A stretch of 36,051 nt of DNA from Pirellulales bacterium (GTDB lineage Bacteria; Planctomycetota; Planctomycetia; Pirellulales; JADZDJ01): positions 1-36,051 of the forward strand of contig DASRSD010000140.1 in assembly GCA_035656635.1 (NCBI GenBank), in the 5' to 3' direction. The notes beneath the pieces are model-generated. The model was not told where the DNA came from. It worked only from the letters and a program-made list of their open reading frames with translations, and searched no databases. Position numbers and translations under genes: made by a program. Within the stretch, counting starts at the first letter, position 1. The number at the start of each line of letters is the position of its first letter. Of the stretch, positions 1-10,857 are shown piece by piece.

Positions 1-841
1 GCAGAATTTGCGTAACGGTCAGGACCAGGTCGGTCGCGGTAATCGTCGGCTGCATTTCGCCCGTGATCTCGAAGCCGATGACTTCCGGCATGAGCATGTA
101 CAAGGGCTGGCCCAGCATGTTGGCTTCGGCCTCGATGCCCCCCACGCCCCAGCCTACCACGCCTAAGCCGTTGATCATTGTGGTGTGGCTATCGGTGCCG
201 ACCAGCGAATCGGGCAGGGCGACATCTTCGCCGTCAATTTTGCGCACGAAGGCCACCTTGGCCAAATATTCCAAATTCACCTGATGCACAATTCCAATGT
301 TCGGCGGCACGACCCGAAAATTGTTGAACGCCTTTTGTCCCCAGCGGAGGAACTCGTAGCGCTCCTGGTTGCGGGCAAATTCCAAATCGACATTCAAATC
401 CAGCGCGTTGGCAGCCCCGAAATAATCGACCTGAATGGAATGGTCGATGACCAAATCGACCGGCACCAACGGATTGATTTTTTTAGGATCGCCGCCTAAC
501 CTCTGCATGGCGCTGCGCATGGCCGCCAAATCGACCACGCAGGGCACTCCGGTAAAATCTTGCAGCACCACGCGGGCGGGCTTGAAGGGTATTTCCAACT
601 CCGCGGGCTTTTCGGCGTTCCAGGCGGCCAGATTTTTCACGTCGGCTTCGGTCACCGAATAGCCATCGCAATTGCGAAGCACGGCTTCCAGCAAAATGCG
701 GATGAAAAACGGCAACGCCGAAATGCTCCCGAGGCCGGCGTCTTCCAGTTTCGACAAGCGGTACAACAGCGCCGTGCCGCTGCCGGTGTTCAACGTGGTT
801 TTTGCTCCAAAGGGATCAGCAGACCGTGGGGCGGGGCTCAT
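1..841 (-). CDS. acnA: Aconitate hydratase A, N-terminal part (runs off window start)
   Basis: Aconitase isomerises citrate to isocitrate in the TCA cycle, using a 4Fe-4S cluster in the cytoplasm. Reading the minus strand from the ATG at 841 gives about 280 uninterrupted residues. They begin [14 protein letters not shown] and contain the family signatures [74 protein letters not shown] and [14 protein letters not shown]. The spacing and wording match the AcnA/IRP1 branch rather than AcnB. The first cluster cysteine and everything after it lie beyond the window. No strong Shine-Dalgarno sequence precedes the start. The gene is divergent from the AAA ATPase, with a gap of about 360 bp. The family call is secure; only the C-terminal completeness is unknown. 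Confidence 0.95.
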   Translation of the reverse strand, partial: MSPAPRSADPFGAKTTLNTGSGTALLYRLSKLEDAGLGSISALPFFIRILLEAVLRNCDGYSVTEADVKNLAAWNAEKPAELEIPFKPARVVLQDFTGVPCVVDLAAMRSAMQRLGGDPKKINPLVPVDLVIDHSIQVDYFGAANALDLNVDLEFARNQERYEFLRWGQKAFNNFRVVPPNIGIVHQVNLEYLAKVAFVRKIDGEDVALPDSLVGTDSHTTMINGLGVVGWGVGGIEAEANMLGQPLYMLMPEVIGFEITGEMQPTITATDLVLTVTQIL

Positions 842-1202
842 AGCTTTGCACCAGGATTAATTTACGCGGGGAAAGAGAGCTAGCGGGGGGTAAGGTTGGG
901 GAAAATCCCACTGCTCTTCCGGCATTCTAGCGGTTTTCGGAAGTGGTGTCTGGGGGGCAGCCGATGGCAAAAACCAAGCCAATTATCCATTGTATTTTCG
1001 CCATAATCGCTACTCTGTGACGCTCGCTTTGGCAGACCCGTTCCGCCGGTTTGACGGCCGCCAACCGGAACCTAGATTTCATACGCTGCTGGGCTTGTCA
1101 CATCCTAGTCAGGAGCGGGTGGCTGGCTCGAAGTGCAAGTAATTTCCCTTGGTCCGCAGTCGTGGCGTTTCCGCGCCACTATTTACAAGAGGAATCCGCT
1201 CC
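842..1202. other. Divergent intergenic region acnA / AAA ATPase
   Basis: This 361-base gap must hold the promoters of both divergent genes. I could not assign a convincing -35/-10 pair on either strand. It contains a short palindrome, CCGGTT at 1046-1051 paired with AACCGG at 1063-1068. It also has an AGAGGAAT stretch at about 1188-1195 that serves as ribosome-binding site for the ATPase. No credible small gene was seen. Confidence 0.5.
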
Positions 1203-2723
1203 ATGGCCGATCGTTCTTCTACCGTGCAGGAATTGCTCAGCCGGCTTACCAAGTCCGCGGGCGAGCATGCCGGGGCCGATTCTTGGGCTGCCGTTGAAGC
1301 CACGACGCCCGATCATACCCGAGCCAAATCTGCGGCGGCCGCGCAAGTGAATCAGCAGCGGCAGGAAAAGCTCAATCAGCTGCTGGGGCGCATCGCAGAC
1401 CTCACGGGACAAACCGCCGAGCAAAGCACGGCCGCCTCGTCTGCCGCCAATCCGGCGGCGGGCGAAGATTTCGTGCCGCTGGAACCCACTTCGTACCACG
1501 AAGCAATGCTCTCGGAAAGCGAAGTGGAAGCGCTGGTTTTAAAATTTCTGCTCTCCCGGGGCGATGCCGCGGGGCGCGATATTGCCGAACAACTCAAGCT
1601 GCCGTTCGCGCTGATTGAAGAACTGCTGCGCCAATTGAAGCAAGACCAGTTGGTGTTTCATCGCGGGTCGGCCGCGATGAACGATTATCAATTCCAATTG
1701 GCGGAATTGGGACGCGAACGGGCCCGGCGGCTGTCGGAGCATTGCACGTACTTCGGCTCGGCGCCGGTCCATTTGAAGCATTACGTGGCCAGCGTCCAGG
1801 CGCAATCGCTCATGCGGCAACGTCCCACGGTGCAAAGCTTACGGGAAGCCTTTGACGACTTGCTGATCAGCCAAAAAATGATGGGGCGGCTGGGACCGGC
1901 CATCAATTCCGGCCGCGGGCTGTTCCTGTACGGCGCGGCAGGCAACGGCAAAACCAGCATTGCCGAACGCATTACCAAAGCTTTTGGACAGTACATTTGG
2001 ATTCCGCGCTCCATTGGCGTGGATGGGGAAATCATTCGGCTGTACGACCCCAGCAACCACGAAGTGGCCCCGCTGGAAAATCAGCAGGGGTTGCTCAACA
2101 ACAAAAAAATTGACTCCCGCTGGATTCGCATTCGCCGGCCAACCATTGTCGTCGGCGGCGAGCTGACGATGGACAACCTGGAGGTTACGCTCAACACCGC
2201 CACGGGCATCAGCGAAGCGCCCATGCAAATGAAAAGCAATTGCGGCACGCTGGTCATCGACGATTTTGGCCGCCAGCGCATGAGCATCGATGAATTATTG
2301 AATCGCTGGATTATGCCGCTGGAAAAGCGCTACGATTATTTAAACCTGGCCAGCGGCAAGAAAATTCAAGTGCCGTTCGATCAGTTGATTATCTTTTCGA
2401 CCAACCTGGAGCCGAAGGACCTGGTCGACGACGCCTTTCTGCGGCGCATTCCTTACAAAATTGAAGTTGTTGATCCGACGGAAGATGAATTCCGTGAGTT
2501 GTTCAAGCTGATGTGCCCGCGAATGGGCTTTGAATATCGCGAGGAAACGGTCAACTACGTGCTGGAAAAGCACTACAAACAGCAGCAGCGGCCTTTCCGC
2601 TGTTGCCAGCCGCGCGACCTGCTGTTGCAAGTGCGCAATTACTGCTCGTTCCACGATCTGCCGTTGACGTTGTCGAACGAGTACTTCGATTTCGCCGTGG
2701 AGAATTACTTCGCGGTGATGTAA
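1203..2723 (+). CDS. Winged-helix AAA-family ATPase
   Basis: A cytoplasmic AAA-type ATPase of about 506 residues, cellular role unknown. Residues 1-95 are Ala/Gln/Ser-rich and look flexible. Residues about 103-160 resemble a winged-helix domain (VLKFLLSRGDAAGRDIAEQL, then a second helix pair). The AAA module follows: Walker A GAAGNGKTS at 244-252, Walker B LVIDD at 350-354, a sensor-1-like IIFSTNLEP, and an arginine-finger-like AFLRRIPYKIEV. A C-terminal helical lid with a conserved-looking CQPRDLL motif ends the protein. I chose the ATG at 1203 over an upstream start at 1149 because AGAGGAAT lies just before it. Proteins of this architecture are common in Planctomycetes and deltaproteobacteria, but I know no assigned function. 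The gene stands alone, with a 290-bp gap to the next gene. Confidence 0.85.
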   Translation: MADRSSTVQELLSRLTKSAGEHAGADSWAAVEATTPDHTRAKSAAAAQVNQQRQEKLNQLLGRIADLTGQTAEQSTAASSAANPAAGEDFVPLEPTSYHEAMLSESEVEALVLKFLLSRGDAAGRDIAEQLKLPFALIEELLRQLKQDQLVFHRGSAAMNDYQFQLAELGRERARRLSEHCTYFGSAPVHLKHYVASVQAQSLMRQRPTVQSLREAFDDLLISQKMMGRLGPAINSGRGLFLYGAAGNGKTSIAERITKAFGQYIWIPRSIGVDGEIIRLYDPSNHEVAPLENQQGLLNNKKIDSRWIRIRRPTIVVGGELTMDNLEVTLNTATGISEAPMQMKSNCGTLVIDDFGRQRMSIDELLNRWIMPLEKRYDYLNLASGKKIQVPFDQLIIFSTNLEPKDLVDDAFLRRIPYKIEVVDPTEDEFRELFKLMCPRMGFEYREETVNYVLEKHYKQQQRPFRCCQPRDLLLQVRNYCSFHDLPLTLSNEYFDFAVENYFAVM

Positions 2724-3013
2724 CTCCCGCTGGCCCGCTTTATCTTCCGCGCGCTGCCTGAAGCTTGCACATGCAAAAACGCGGGGTAGGCGAGGGTGCG
2801 GGTTCCCGCTGGCGGTAGGGCTTTAGGCCGATCGTGCCATTCGTTCCGTTTAAGCAGTTGGCCGCGCCGGCAGTGCGCGTTTGGCAAGCTATGAATTGAA
2901 GGACGCGGATTGGGCACACGGTGCTGCGCCATAGTGCACAGGGCGTTCCCTGCGGCCCTCCGCCATGAGTTGCCATCGGCGTCCGTACGATTTTTCACCC
3001 AGCCGGGCCGCGC

Positions 3014-3664
3014 ATGAGCAAGACCATCGAAACCGAAAGTTCTGCGATTGAAAAAGCCGCCGGTCGCCATCCGCGCTATCACTGGCCCGTTGTTCTGGCG
3101 GTCTTGTGGTCGGTAGCGGTCGCCGCCGGGCTGTGTTTTTTGGCCGTGTATTCCGCCACGCCCGGTTCGGCCAGCGATCCGCCCAAAAATTGGCCCGCCC
3201 AAGCCGGCCTGGAATTAAACCCCCAAGGGGCAACGCTGGTGATGTTCGTGCATCCGCACTGTCCCTGCACGCGGGCCAGCTTGTCGGAGCTGGAACGGAT
3301 GTTGCGAAATTGCGAGCGGCCGGTCAGTGTGTGGATTGTTTTTTACAAGCCGACCGAAATGCCAGACAACTGGGAGCAAAGCGATTTGTGGCGGAGCGCA
3401 TCGGCATTGCCGGGGGCGCATGTGATCAGCGATCCGGATGGCGCCGTTGCCAACGGCTTTCACATTTTCACGTCCGGCCAAACGCTCTTGTACGATGCGC
3501 ACGGAAAACTCTTGTTTAGCGGCGGAATTACCGGAGCGCGCGGCCACGAAGGAGACAATGCCGGCGAAACCGCCATCCAAGAATTTGTGAATCACGGCGA
3601 TTCCGGCTGCCGGCAAACGCCAGTCTTTGGTTGCCCAATTATCAATTCCGGTACATCGCCGTGA
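3014..3664 (+). CDS. RedB-like membrane-anchored thioredoxin-fold protein
   Basis: This protein has 216 residues. A short cytoplasmic N-terminus is followed by one membrane helix (about 25-47), then an outward-facing domain. That domain starts like a thioredoxin/redoxin fold ([20 protein letters not shown]) and has a CxC motif, Cys83 and Cys85, at the usual active-site position. A later segment ([30 protein letters not shown]) fits the beta-hairpin half of the fold. Planctomycete homologues are often annotated RedB, but the reaction is not established. The stop lies 13 bases before the hybrid kinase start, so the two are very likely co-transcribed. That suggests a redox or metallochaperone-type sensing partner. 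No good Shine-Dalgarno sequence precedes the ATG. Confidence 0.8.
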   Translation: MSKTIETESSAIEKAAGRHPRYHWPVVLAVLWSVAVAAGLCFLAVYSATPGSASDPPKNWPAQAGLELNPQGATLVMFVHPHCPCTRASLSELERMLRNCERPVSVWIVFYKPTEMPDNWEQSDLWRSASALPGAHVISDPDGAVANGFHIFTSGQTLLYDAHGKLLFSGGITGARGHEGDNAGETAIQEFVNHGDSGCRQTPVFGCPIINSGTSP

Positions 3665-3677
3665 AAGCCTGGTTGGA

Positions 3678-6451
<2,774 letters not shown>

Positions 6452-6461
<10 letters not shown>

Positions 6462-7396
6462 AAGTTCTTGTTGCCGATGATGAAGCCGTCTCCAGAAAAC
6501 TTCTGGAAAGCACGCTGCGCCGCTGGGGATACGAAGTGGTTGTCGCCTGCGACGGCCTGGAAGCCTTTCGCATTCTCCAGGAAGTCGATGCGCCCAAGCT
6601 CGCCATTCTCGACTGGCTAATGCCCGGCCTCGATGGCGTGCAAATCTGCCGCGAAATTCGCCAACTCCGCTCCGAGCCGTACACGTACATTTTGCTCCTC
6701 ACGGGCAAAAACACCAAATACGACGTGATTGAAGGGCTCGACGCCGGCGCCGATGATTATGTCATTAAGCCGTACGATGCCCGAGAGTTGCAAGTCCGCC
6801 TGCGAACGGGCAAGCGCATTTTGTATTTGCAGGAGCAGCTCATCGCGGCCCGCGAAACCCTCCGCGACCAGGCCACGCACGATGCCCTTACCGGCCTGTG
6901 GAATCGGGCAGCGACGTTCGAAATGCTGGCCAATGAGCTGGCTCGCCAGCAGCGACACGGTGGATCGATTGGCGTGGTGCTGGTCGACTTGGATCGCTTC
7001 AAGCTAATCAACGACGACTATGGCCATTTAATTGGCGACGAAGCGCTCCGTTCCGCAGCCAAGGCCATGCAAGGTTGCACCCGCCGCTACGATGCGGTGG
7101 GGCGCTTCGGCGGCGAAGAATTCATTTTGGTATTGCCCGGCTGCGACAGCATGAATGCCCTTAGTCACGCCGAGCGGATGCGCGTGGCCATTGAGCAAAT
7201 TGCCATCGAAACGCCACGCGGTCCGGTCGGTGTGACGGCCAGTTTGGGCGTGGCCGTGGCGTGTCCCGATCAAACCACCGACGCGGTCAGCCTGATCCGC
7301 GCCGCCGACGCGGCGTTGTATCAGGCCAAAAACAACGGCCGCAACCGGGTGGAATTCGCCAATAGCGAAGATTTCAGCGCCGCCAGTTGCAGTTAA
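6452..7396 (+). CDS. REC-GGDEF response regulator, diguanylate cyclase (PleD-like)
   Basis: Makes cyclic-di-GMP from two GTP when its receiver is phosphorylated (family knowledge). It has 314 residues. The receiver spans 1-120, with acidic pair Asp9/Asp10, phospho-site Asp54 in [12 protein letters not shown], and Lys106 in VIKPYDA. A connecting helix (about 120-140) leads into the GGDEF domain, which begins DALTGLWNR. The catalytic signature is GGEEF at 220-224, so the cyclase should be active. An RxxD motif (RRYD, 211-214) lies exactly five residues before it, the canonical product-inhibition I-site. The start overlaps the kinase stop by 10 bases, which means translational coupling. The kinase Hpt His867 is therefore the likely phosphodonor for Asp54. 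A single receiver, not the tandem pair of Caulobacter PleD. Confidence 0.94.
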
Positions 7397-7430
7397 CAGC
7401 TGACCGTGTGACGAAGTTTTCTACATCGCC

Positions 7431-7447
7431 GGAAGGCCACGCCTTCC
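7431..7447. repeat. Short perfect hairpin between convergent genes
   Basis: GGAAGGC, a 3-base loop, then GCCTTCC form a perfect 7-bp stem between the cyclase stop and the dcd stop. No T-run follows on either strand, so it is a weak candidate for a transcription terminator. Confidence 0.45.
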
Positions 7448-7501
7448 GATCCGGATGCTGTGGGCCGCGGGCTACAATCGCCCGTTTAATGCGAGCATTC
7501 C

Positions 7502-8077
7502 TTAGTGCGAGCGCTCCATCCCAAATTCCAGCTTGAGCTGCGGATCGCGCTGCTCTTCCGGATTGAGCTCTTTGAATAACAGGCTCGGCTGAATGTCGCG
7601 GTTGTGCTGATATTTGTCGCTTTGGTATTCCGTAATTTCACCGCACACCTGGTGATAAAAAATTTGGCAGATCGGCACGCGCGGATAAATTCGCACCGGC
7701 TGCACGGCAAACATCTCCAGCGTCCAGTAGCCGCAAAACCCAACGTCGCCAAAGCCCGCCGTAACGTGCACAAACAGCCCCAGCCGGCCCACGCTGGAGC
7801 GCCCTTCAATCATGGGCACTAAATTGTGCGTTTCGGTCCGCTCCACCGTGCGGCCCAAATACAGTTGGTTCGGGCTAAGAATCAGCCCTTCTTCTGGAAT
7901 TTCGATGCGCCGCACCCGGTTGGCCTTGCGCATGTCGAGCACCACTTCCTCGTACGTCATCAATTCGTGATGCAACGCCAGGTTGTAGCTGTTGGGGTTA
8001 AGATTTCGCGCATTGAACGGATCGATCACGATGTTCCCGCCCAATTGCTGGCGAATTTCGTTGCCCGTCAGAATCAT
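7502..8077 (-). CDS. dcd: dCTP deaminase
   Basis: Deaminates dCTP to dUTP for thymidylate synthesis; some family members also hydrolyse dUTP to dUMP. The 191 residues match the usual length of about 190. Diagnostic segments are NPNSYNLALHHEL, the nucleotide-binding EGRSSVGRLGL (91-101), and HVTAGFGDVGFCGYWTLEM. The last carries the catalytic Glu121. The C-terminus has the tyrosine-containing segment KYQHNRDIQPS, which usually closes over the triphosphate. The start lies 12 bases after the stop of nth, so the two form an operon. This pairs a dUTP-producing enzyme with a base-excision-repair nuclease. Whether the enzyme is mono- or bifunctional cannot be told from sequence alone. Confidence 0.94.
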   Translation of the reverse strand: MILTGNEIRQQLGGNIVIDPFNARNLNPNSYNLALHHELMTYEEVVLDMRKANRVRRIEIPEEGLILSPNQLYLGRTVERTETHNLVPMIEGRSSVGRLGLFVHVTAGFGDVGFCGYWTLEMFAVQPVRIYPRVPICQIFYHQVCGEITEYQSDKYQHNRDIQPSLLFKELNPEEQRDPQLKLEFGMERSH

Positions 8078-8089
8078 GGCGTTCCTCGC

Positions 8090-8851
8090 TTAGCTGCGCC
8101 GTCCACGGCCAGATGCAGTTCCCCTGGCGGACGTACTGGCTTTCGCTCCGCCGACGCGCAATCCCCGGGAGGAAACTACCCGGCCGCCGGCGGCCTGCTT
8201 TTTGACTCCAATTTTCGGGCAAACCACGTTCAGCACGCAATCCTCGCACCGGGGCTTACGGGCCGTGCAAATTCGACGCCCATGATGAATCAGCCGATGG
8301 CTGAAATCAATCCACTGGCCCTCGGGCAACAGCGGCATCAGGTCGCGCTCAATTTTCACCGCGTCGGAGTGTTTCGTCAAACCTAGGCGATGAGCAAGCC
8401 GGCTGACGTGGGTATCGACCACCACGCCAGAAGCAATTCCATATGCTGTGCCCAGCACCACATTGGCCGTTTTGCGCCCCACGCCAGGCAATTTCACCAA
8501 TTCCTCCAGCGATTGCGGAACTTTGCTGTTGTGCTCCTCCACCAGCTTGCGGCAGCACTCTTGAATGCTTTTGGCCTTGTTGCGAAAAAAGCCGGTGCTT
8601 TGAATTGTCTTTTCCAGGTCCGTCCGATTCGCCGCTGCCAACGCCGCCGCGGTGGGATATTTTTTGAACAGCACGGGCGTGACCATATTCACCCGCACGT
8701 CAGTGCACTGCGCAGAAAGAATGGTGGCGATCAGCAATTCCAGCGGAGTGGAAAAGTTCAAAGCACACTTGGCGCTTGCGTACTCCGCCGCCAGCAGCTT
8801 GGCGATTTTTGCGGCCCGACGTTTCGCGTCCTGTGCGCTGGCGACAGCCAT
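8090..8851 (-). CDS. nth: Endonuclease III (DNA glycosylase/AP lyase)
   Basis: Removes oxidised pyrimidines and cuts at abasic sites. I place the start at the ATG at 8851, giving 253 residues, because AGGA lies about 10 bases upstream. An in-frame ATG at 9001 would add 50 residues of basic sequence unlike the family. The helix-hairpin-helix LPGVGRKTANVVL carries the catalytic Lys127, and VVVDTHVSRL carries the catalytic Asp146. The four cluster cysteines have the exact C-x6-C-x2-C-x5-C spacing (CTARKPRCEDCVLNVVC), so a 4Fe-4S cluster is expected. The protein is longer than E. coli Nth (211) because of a Gly/Ser/Arg-rich tail of about 30 residues, probably flexible and possibly DNA-contacting. 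Confidence 0.94.
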   Translation of the reverse strand: MAVASAQDAKRRAAKIAKLLAAEYASAKCALNFSTPLELLIATILSAQCTDVRVNMVTPVLFKKYPTAAALAAANRTDLEKTIQSTGFFRNKAKSIQECCRKLVEEHNSKVPQSLEELVKLPGVGRKTANVVLGTAYGIASGVVVDTHVSRLAHRLGLTKHSDAVKIERDLMPLLPEGQWIDFSHRLIHHGRRICTARKPRCEDCVLNVVCPKIGVKKQAAGGRVVSSRGLRVGGAKASTSARGTASGRGRRS

Positions 8852-9149
8852 GCCTGGTATTCCTGCGCGGAGAATCAAGTATCGAAGTAATCTAGCGCCC
8901 GGTGAGGCCGCAGAGTTCCTTCCACGGCGCCGCTTGGGTCTACGACTTAAGGCTTTGGCGATTGTGCGGCCAGTAACGAAAAGTGTCAAGCGGATAGCCA
9001 AGTTAGGGCTAAATCCAGCTTGACACTACGCCACGGGAGGGATAGGTTTATGATGGATTTGCAAGCGCTATTTCAGCGCAGCGATCACCCGCGATACATC
9101 CAGATTTTGCGCAAGTCACCCGTCCCTTCATCCGTCAAATGAATCCGCC

Positions 9150-9920
9150 ATGAGCTTCGGCGACAATCCAAATCAAATTTCGCAATCTTCCGTTTGGGGT
9201 AACGTAGCCGCCCGCGCCGAACTGAACGAGCGCGCCGATTTCATCAAGAAAACATATTTGCACCTGCTGGGCGCCGTGCTGGCTTTCTGCGCGCTGGAGT
9301 TTGCTTATTTTCACATCAATACGGGACAAGCGGGACAAGATAGCACCCTGGCTGAAAGTCTGGCGGGAATGATGATGGGCAACGGCCGCGGTGGGTGGCT
9401 CATCGTGTTGTTGTTGTTCATGGGCGTGGCCTGGTTGGCGAATTACTGGGCCATGTCGTCGACCTCGGTCGGAATGCAATATGCCGGGCTGGGCCTGTAC
9501 GTGGTTGCGGAATCGATCATTTTCGCACCGCTATTATTTATTGCGTCGACGCCCCAATTCGGCGGCGCCAATGTCATTCCCACGGCCGGGTTGATTACAT
9601 TAATCATGTTTGCCGGCCTGACGGTGGCCGTGTTTGCCACGGGGCACGATTTCTCCTTCCTGCGCACGGCATTGTTTGTGGGCGGATTTGCCGCGCTGGG
9701 TTTTATTGCTTGCGGCGCTTTGTTCGGGTTTAACATGGGCAACTTGTTTACCGTCGCCATGATTGTGCTGGCCAGCGGTTACATTTTGTACGACACGTCC
9801 AACGTGCTGTATCATTATCGCATTGGGCAACACGTGGCCGCTTCGCTGGCACTGTTTGCCTCGGTAGCGCTGCTGTTCTGGTACATTTTACGGCTGGTGA
9901 TGTCGATGCAGCGGCGTTAG
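9150..9920 (+). CDS. Bax inhibitor-1/YccA family membrane protein
   Basis: A 256-residue inner-membrane protein of the BI-1 (UPF0005) family. Bacterial members such as YetJ act as pH-gated calcium-leak channels; others associate with the FtsH protease. A soluble N-terminus of about 35 residues ends ERADFIKKTYLHLLG, the usual family entry. Seven helices follow at about 36-54, 82-100, 111-132, 145-163, 171-193, 197-216 and 228-250. The conserved YDTSNVLYHYR motif lies between the last two helices. It is transcribed away from nth and faces the fabG-like gene at its 3' end. Upstream, TTGACA at 9020-9025 has no properly spaced -10: TATGAT at 9049 is 23 bases away. The promoter is therefore uncertain. 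Confidence 0.9.
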   Translation: MSFGDNPNQISQSSVWGNVAARAELNERADFIKKTYLHLLGAVLAFCALEFAYFHINTGQAGQDSTLAESLAGMMMGNGRGGWLIVLLLFMGVAWLANYWAMSSTSVGMQYAGLGLYVVAESIIFAPLLFIASTPQFGGANVIPTAGLITLIMFAGLTVAVFATGHDFSFLRTALFVGGFAALGFIACGALFGFNMGNLFTVAMIVLASGYILYDTSNVLYHYRIGQHVAASLALFASVALLFWYILRLVMSMQRR

Positions 9921-9976
9921 AAGCGCAGCTCGATCATCTCCAGCTTTGCCTCAATCCAATAACCGTCATTACTAAG

Positions 9977-10065
9977 ACGTGTGCCATGGCCACTGCTTTG
10001 AGTGGCCATGCCTGGATTCTCTGTGAGTTTCCATGCCCACACAGAGCCGTGGGCATGGCACGCGT
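9977..10065. repeat. Cloverleaf-like palindromic element between convergent genes
   Basis: An outer stem, ACGTGTGCC (9977-9985) against GGCACGCGT (10057-10065), has a single mismatch-type position. It encloses two perfect hairpins. One is ATGGCCACT/AGTGGCCAT (9986-9994, 10001-10009) with a 6-base loop. The other is CCATGCCCAC/GTGGGCATGG (10031-10040, 10049-10058) with an 8-base loop. It lies in the 179-bp gap between two convergent stop codons. It could act as a two-way terminator, be a REP/MITE-like dispersed repeat, or encode a structured RNA. No coding potential. Confidence 0.7.
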
Positions 10066-10099
10066 TACTATTTCGGCCGGTAGAAAAGCGTGACTCCAC

Positions 10100-10843
10100 T
10101 CAGACGGTAATGCCGCCATCGACGGCCAGTGTTTGGCCCGTGATGAACTGCGCCTGATCCGAAAGCAAGAATCGCACGGCGCCGGCCACGTCGGTGGGCT
10201 GCGCTAAGCGACCCAGCGGCGTGCGGCGGGTAATTCGATCGAGCTGTTCCTGGCTCAGGCCGTGCGTCATTTCCGTTTCCACATAGCCCGGCGCGACGGA
10301 ATTCACTCGAATTTGCCGCTCCCCCAATTCCCGGGCCAGCGAGCGGGTCATGGCGTCCAAGCCCCCCTTCGTCGCTGCATAAGCCGACAGCCCGCTGTAA
10401 CCCCGCAGGCCGATAATCGACGAAATATTTACAATCGAACCGCCGCCGGTCCCTAGCAGCATCCGCCGGACGACCGCTCGGGTCAGCGACAGCGCGCCGA
10501 TCAAGTTAATTTGCACCACGCGCTGGATTTTCTCTTCTGGCGTTGTGGCCAACACGCCGTCGATGGCCACTCCGGCGCAGTTGACCAGCCCGTAAGGAAT
10601 GCCGAATCGGCCTTCCGCGGCTTCTACAAAAGCCGGCAGCGTAGCGCCATCGGCCACGTCGGCCGTGGAAAAAAAGAAGTTGTTATTTGACGCTTGCGCA
10701 TCGGTGAACTTGGATGGTTTGCGGCTGAACGTGCTGACATTGTAGCCGGCCGCGAGCAAATCTTCGACCAAGGCTTGCCCCAGTCCGCGACTGCCGCCGC
10801 TGACCATGATGTGCCGATTTTTTCCTTCGCCGATGGTGCTCAC
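10100..10843 (-). CDS. SDR-family 3-oxoacyl-ACP reductase-like protein (FabG-like)
   Basis: A short-chain dehydrogenase/reductase of 247 residues, probably using NADPH to reduce a 3-oxoacyl thioester. The cofactor motif GGSRGLG is at 16-22, NCAG at 88-91, and the catalytic Ser141/142, Tyr155 and Lys159 fall in NISS and YAATK. The C-terminal VNSVAPGYVETEMT and ITGQTLAVDGGITV are classical FabG-type sequences. It follows the AMP-ligase gene by 14 bases on the same strand, so the pair probably modifies or activates acyl groups in one pathway. That context suggests a specialised reductase rather than the housekeeping fatty-acid FabG. The substrate cannot be read from sequence. Confidence 0.88.
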   Translation of the reverse strand: MSTIGEGKNRHIMVSGGSRGLGQALVEDLLAAGYNVSTFSRKPSKFTDAQASNNNFFFSTADVADGATLPAFVEAAEGRFGIPYGLVNCAGVAIDGVLATTPEEKIQRVVQINLIGALSLTRAVVRRMLLGTGGGSIVNISSIIGLRGYSGLSAYAATKGGLDAMTRSLARELGERQIRVNSVAPGYVETEMTHGLSQEQLDRITRRTPLGRLAQPTDVAGAVRFLLSDQAQFITGQTLAVDGGITV

Positions 10844-10857
10844 AAATTTTTATCCAT

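Noticed and set aside
1-883. Several plus-strand open frames over the first 0.9 kb
   Set aside because: All are antisense to the aconitase gene, which is unmistakable on the minus strand.
2705-3202. Minus-strand open frames of 114-165 residues over the 2.7-3.2 kb gap
   Set aside because: They overlap the start of the RedB-like gene. The sequence is Arg/Gly/Pro-rich shadow coding without motifs or a ribosome site.
9020-9054. TTGACA followed by TATGAT upstream of the BI-1 gene as a promoter
   Set aside because: Both hexamers are good, but the spacer is 23 bases instead of 16-18. At 17 bases the match is only three of six.
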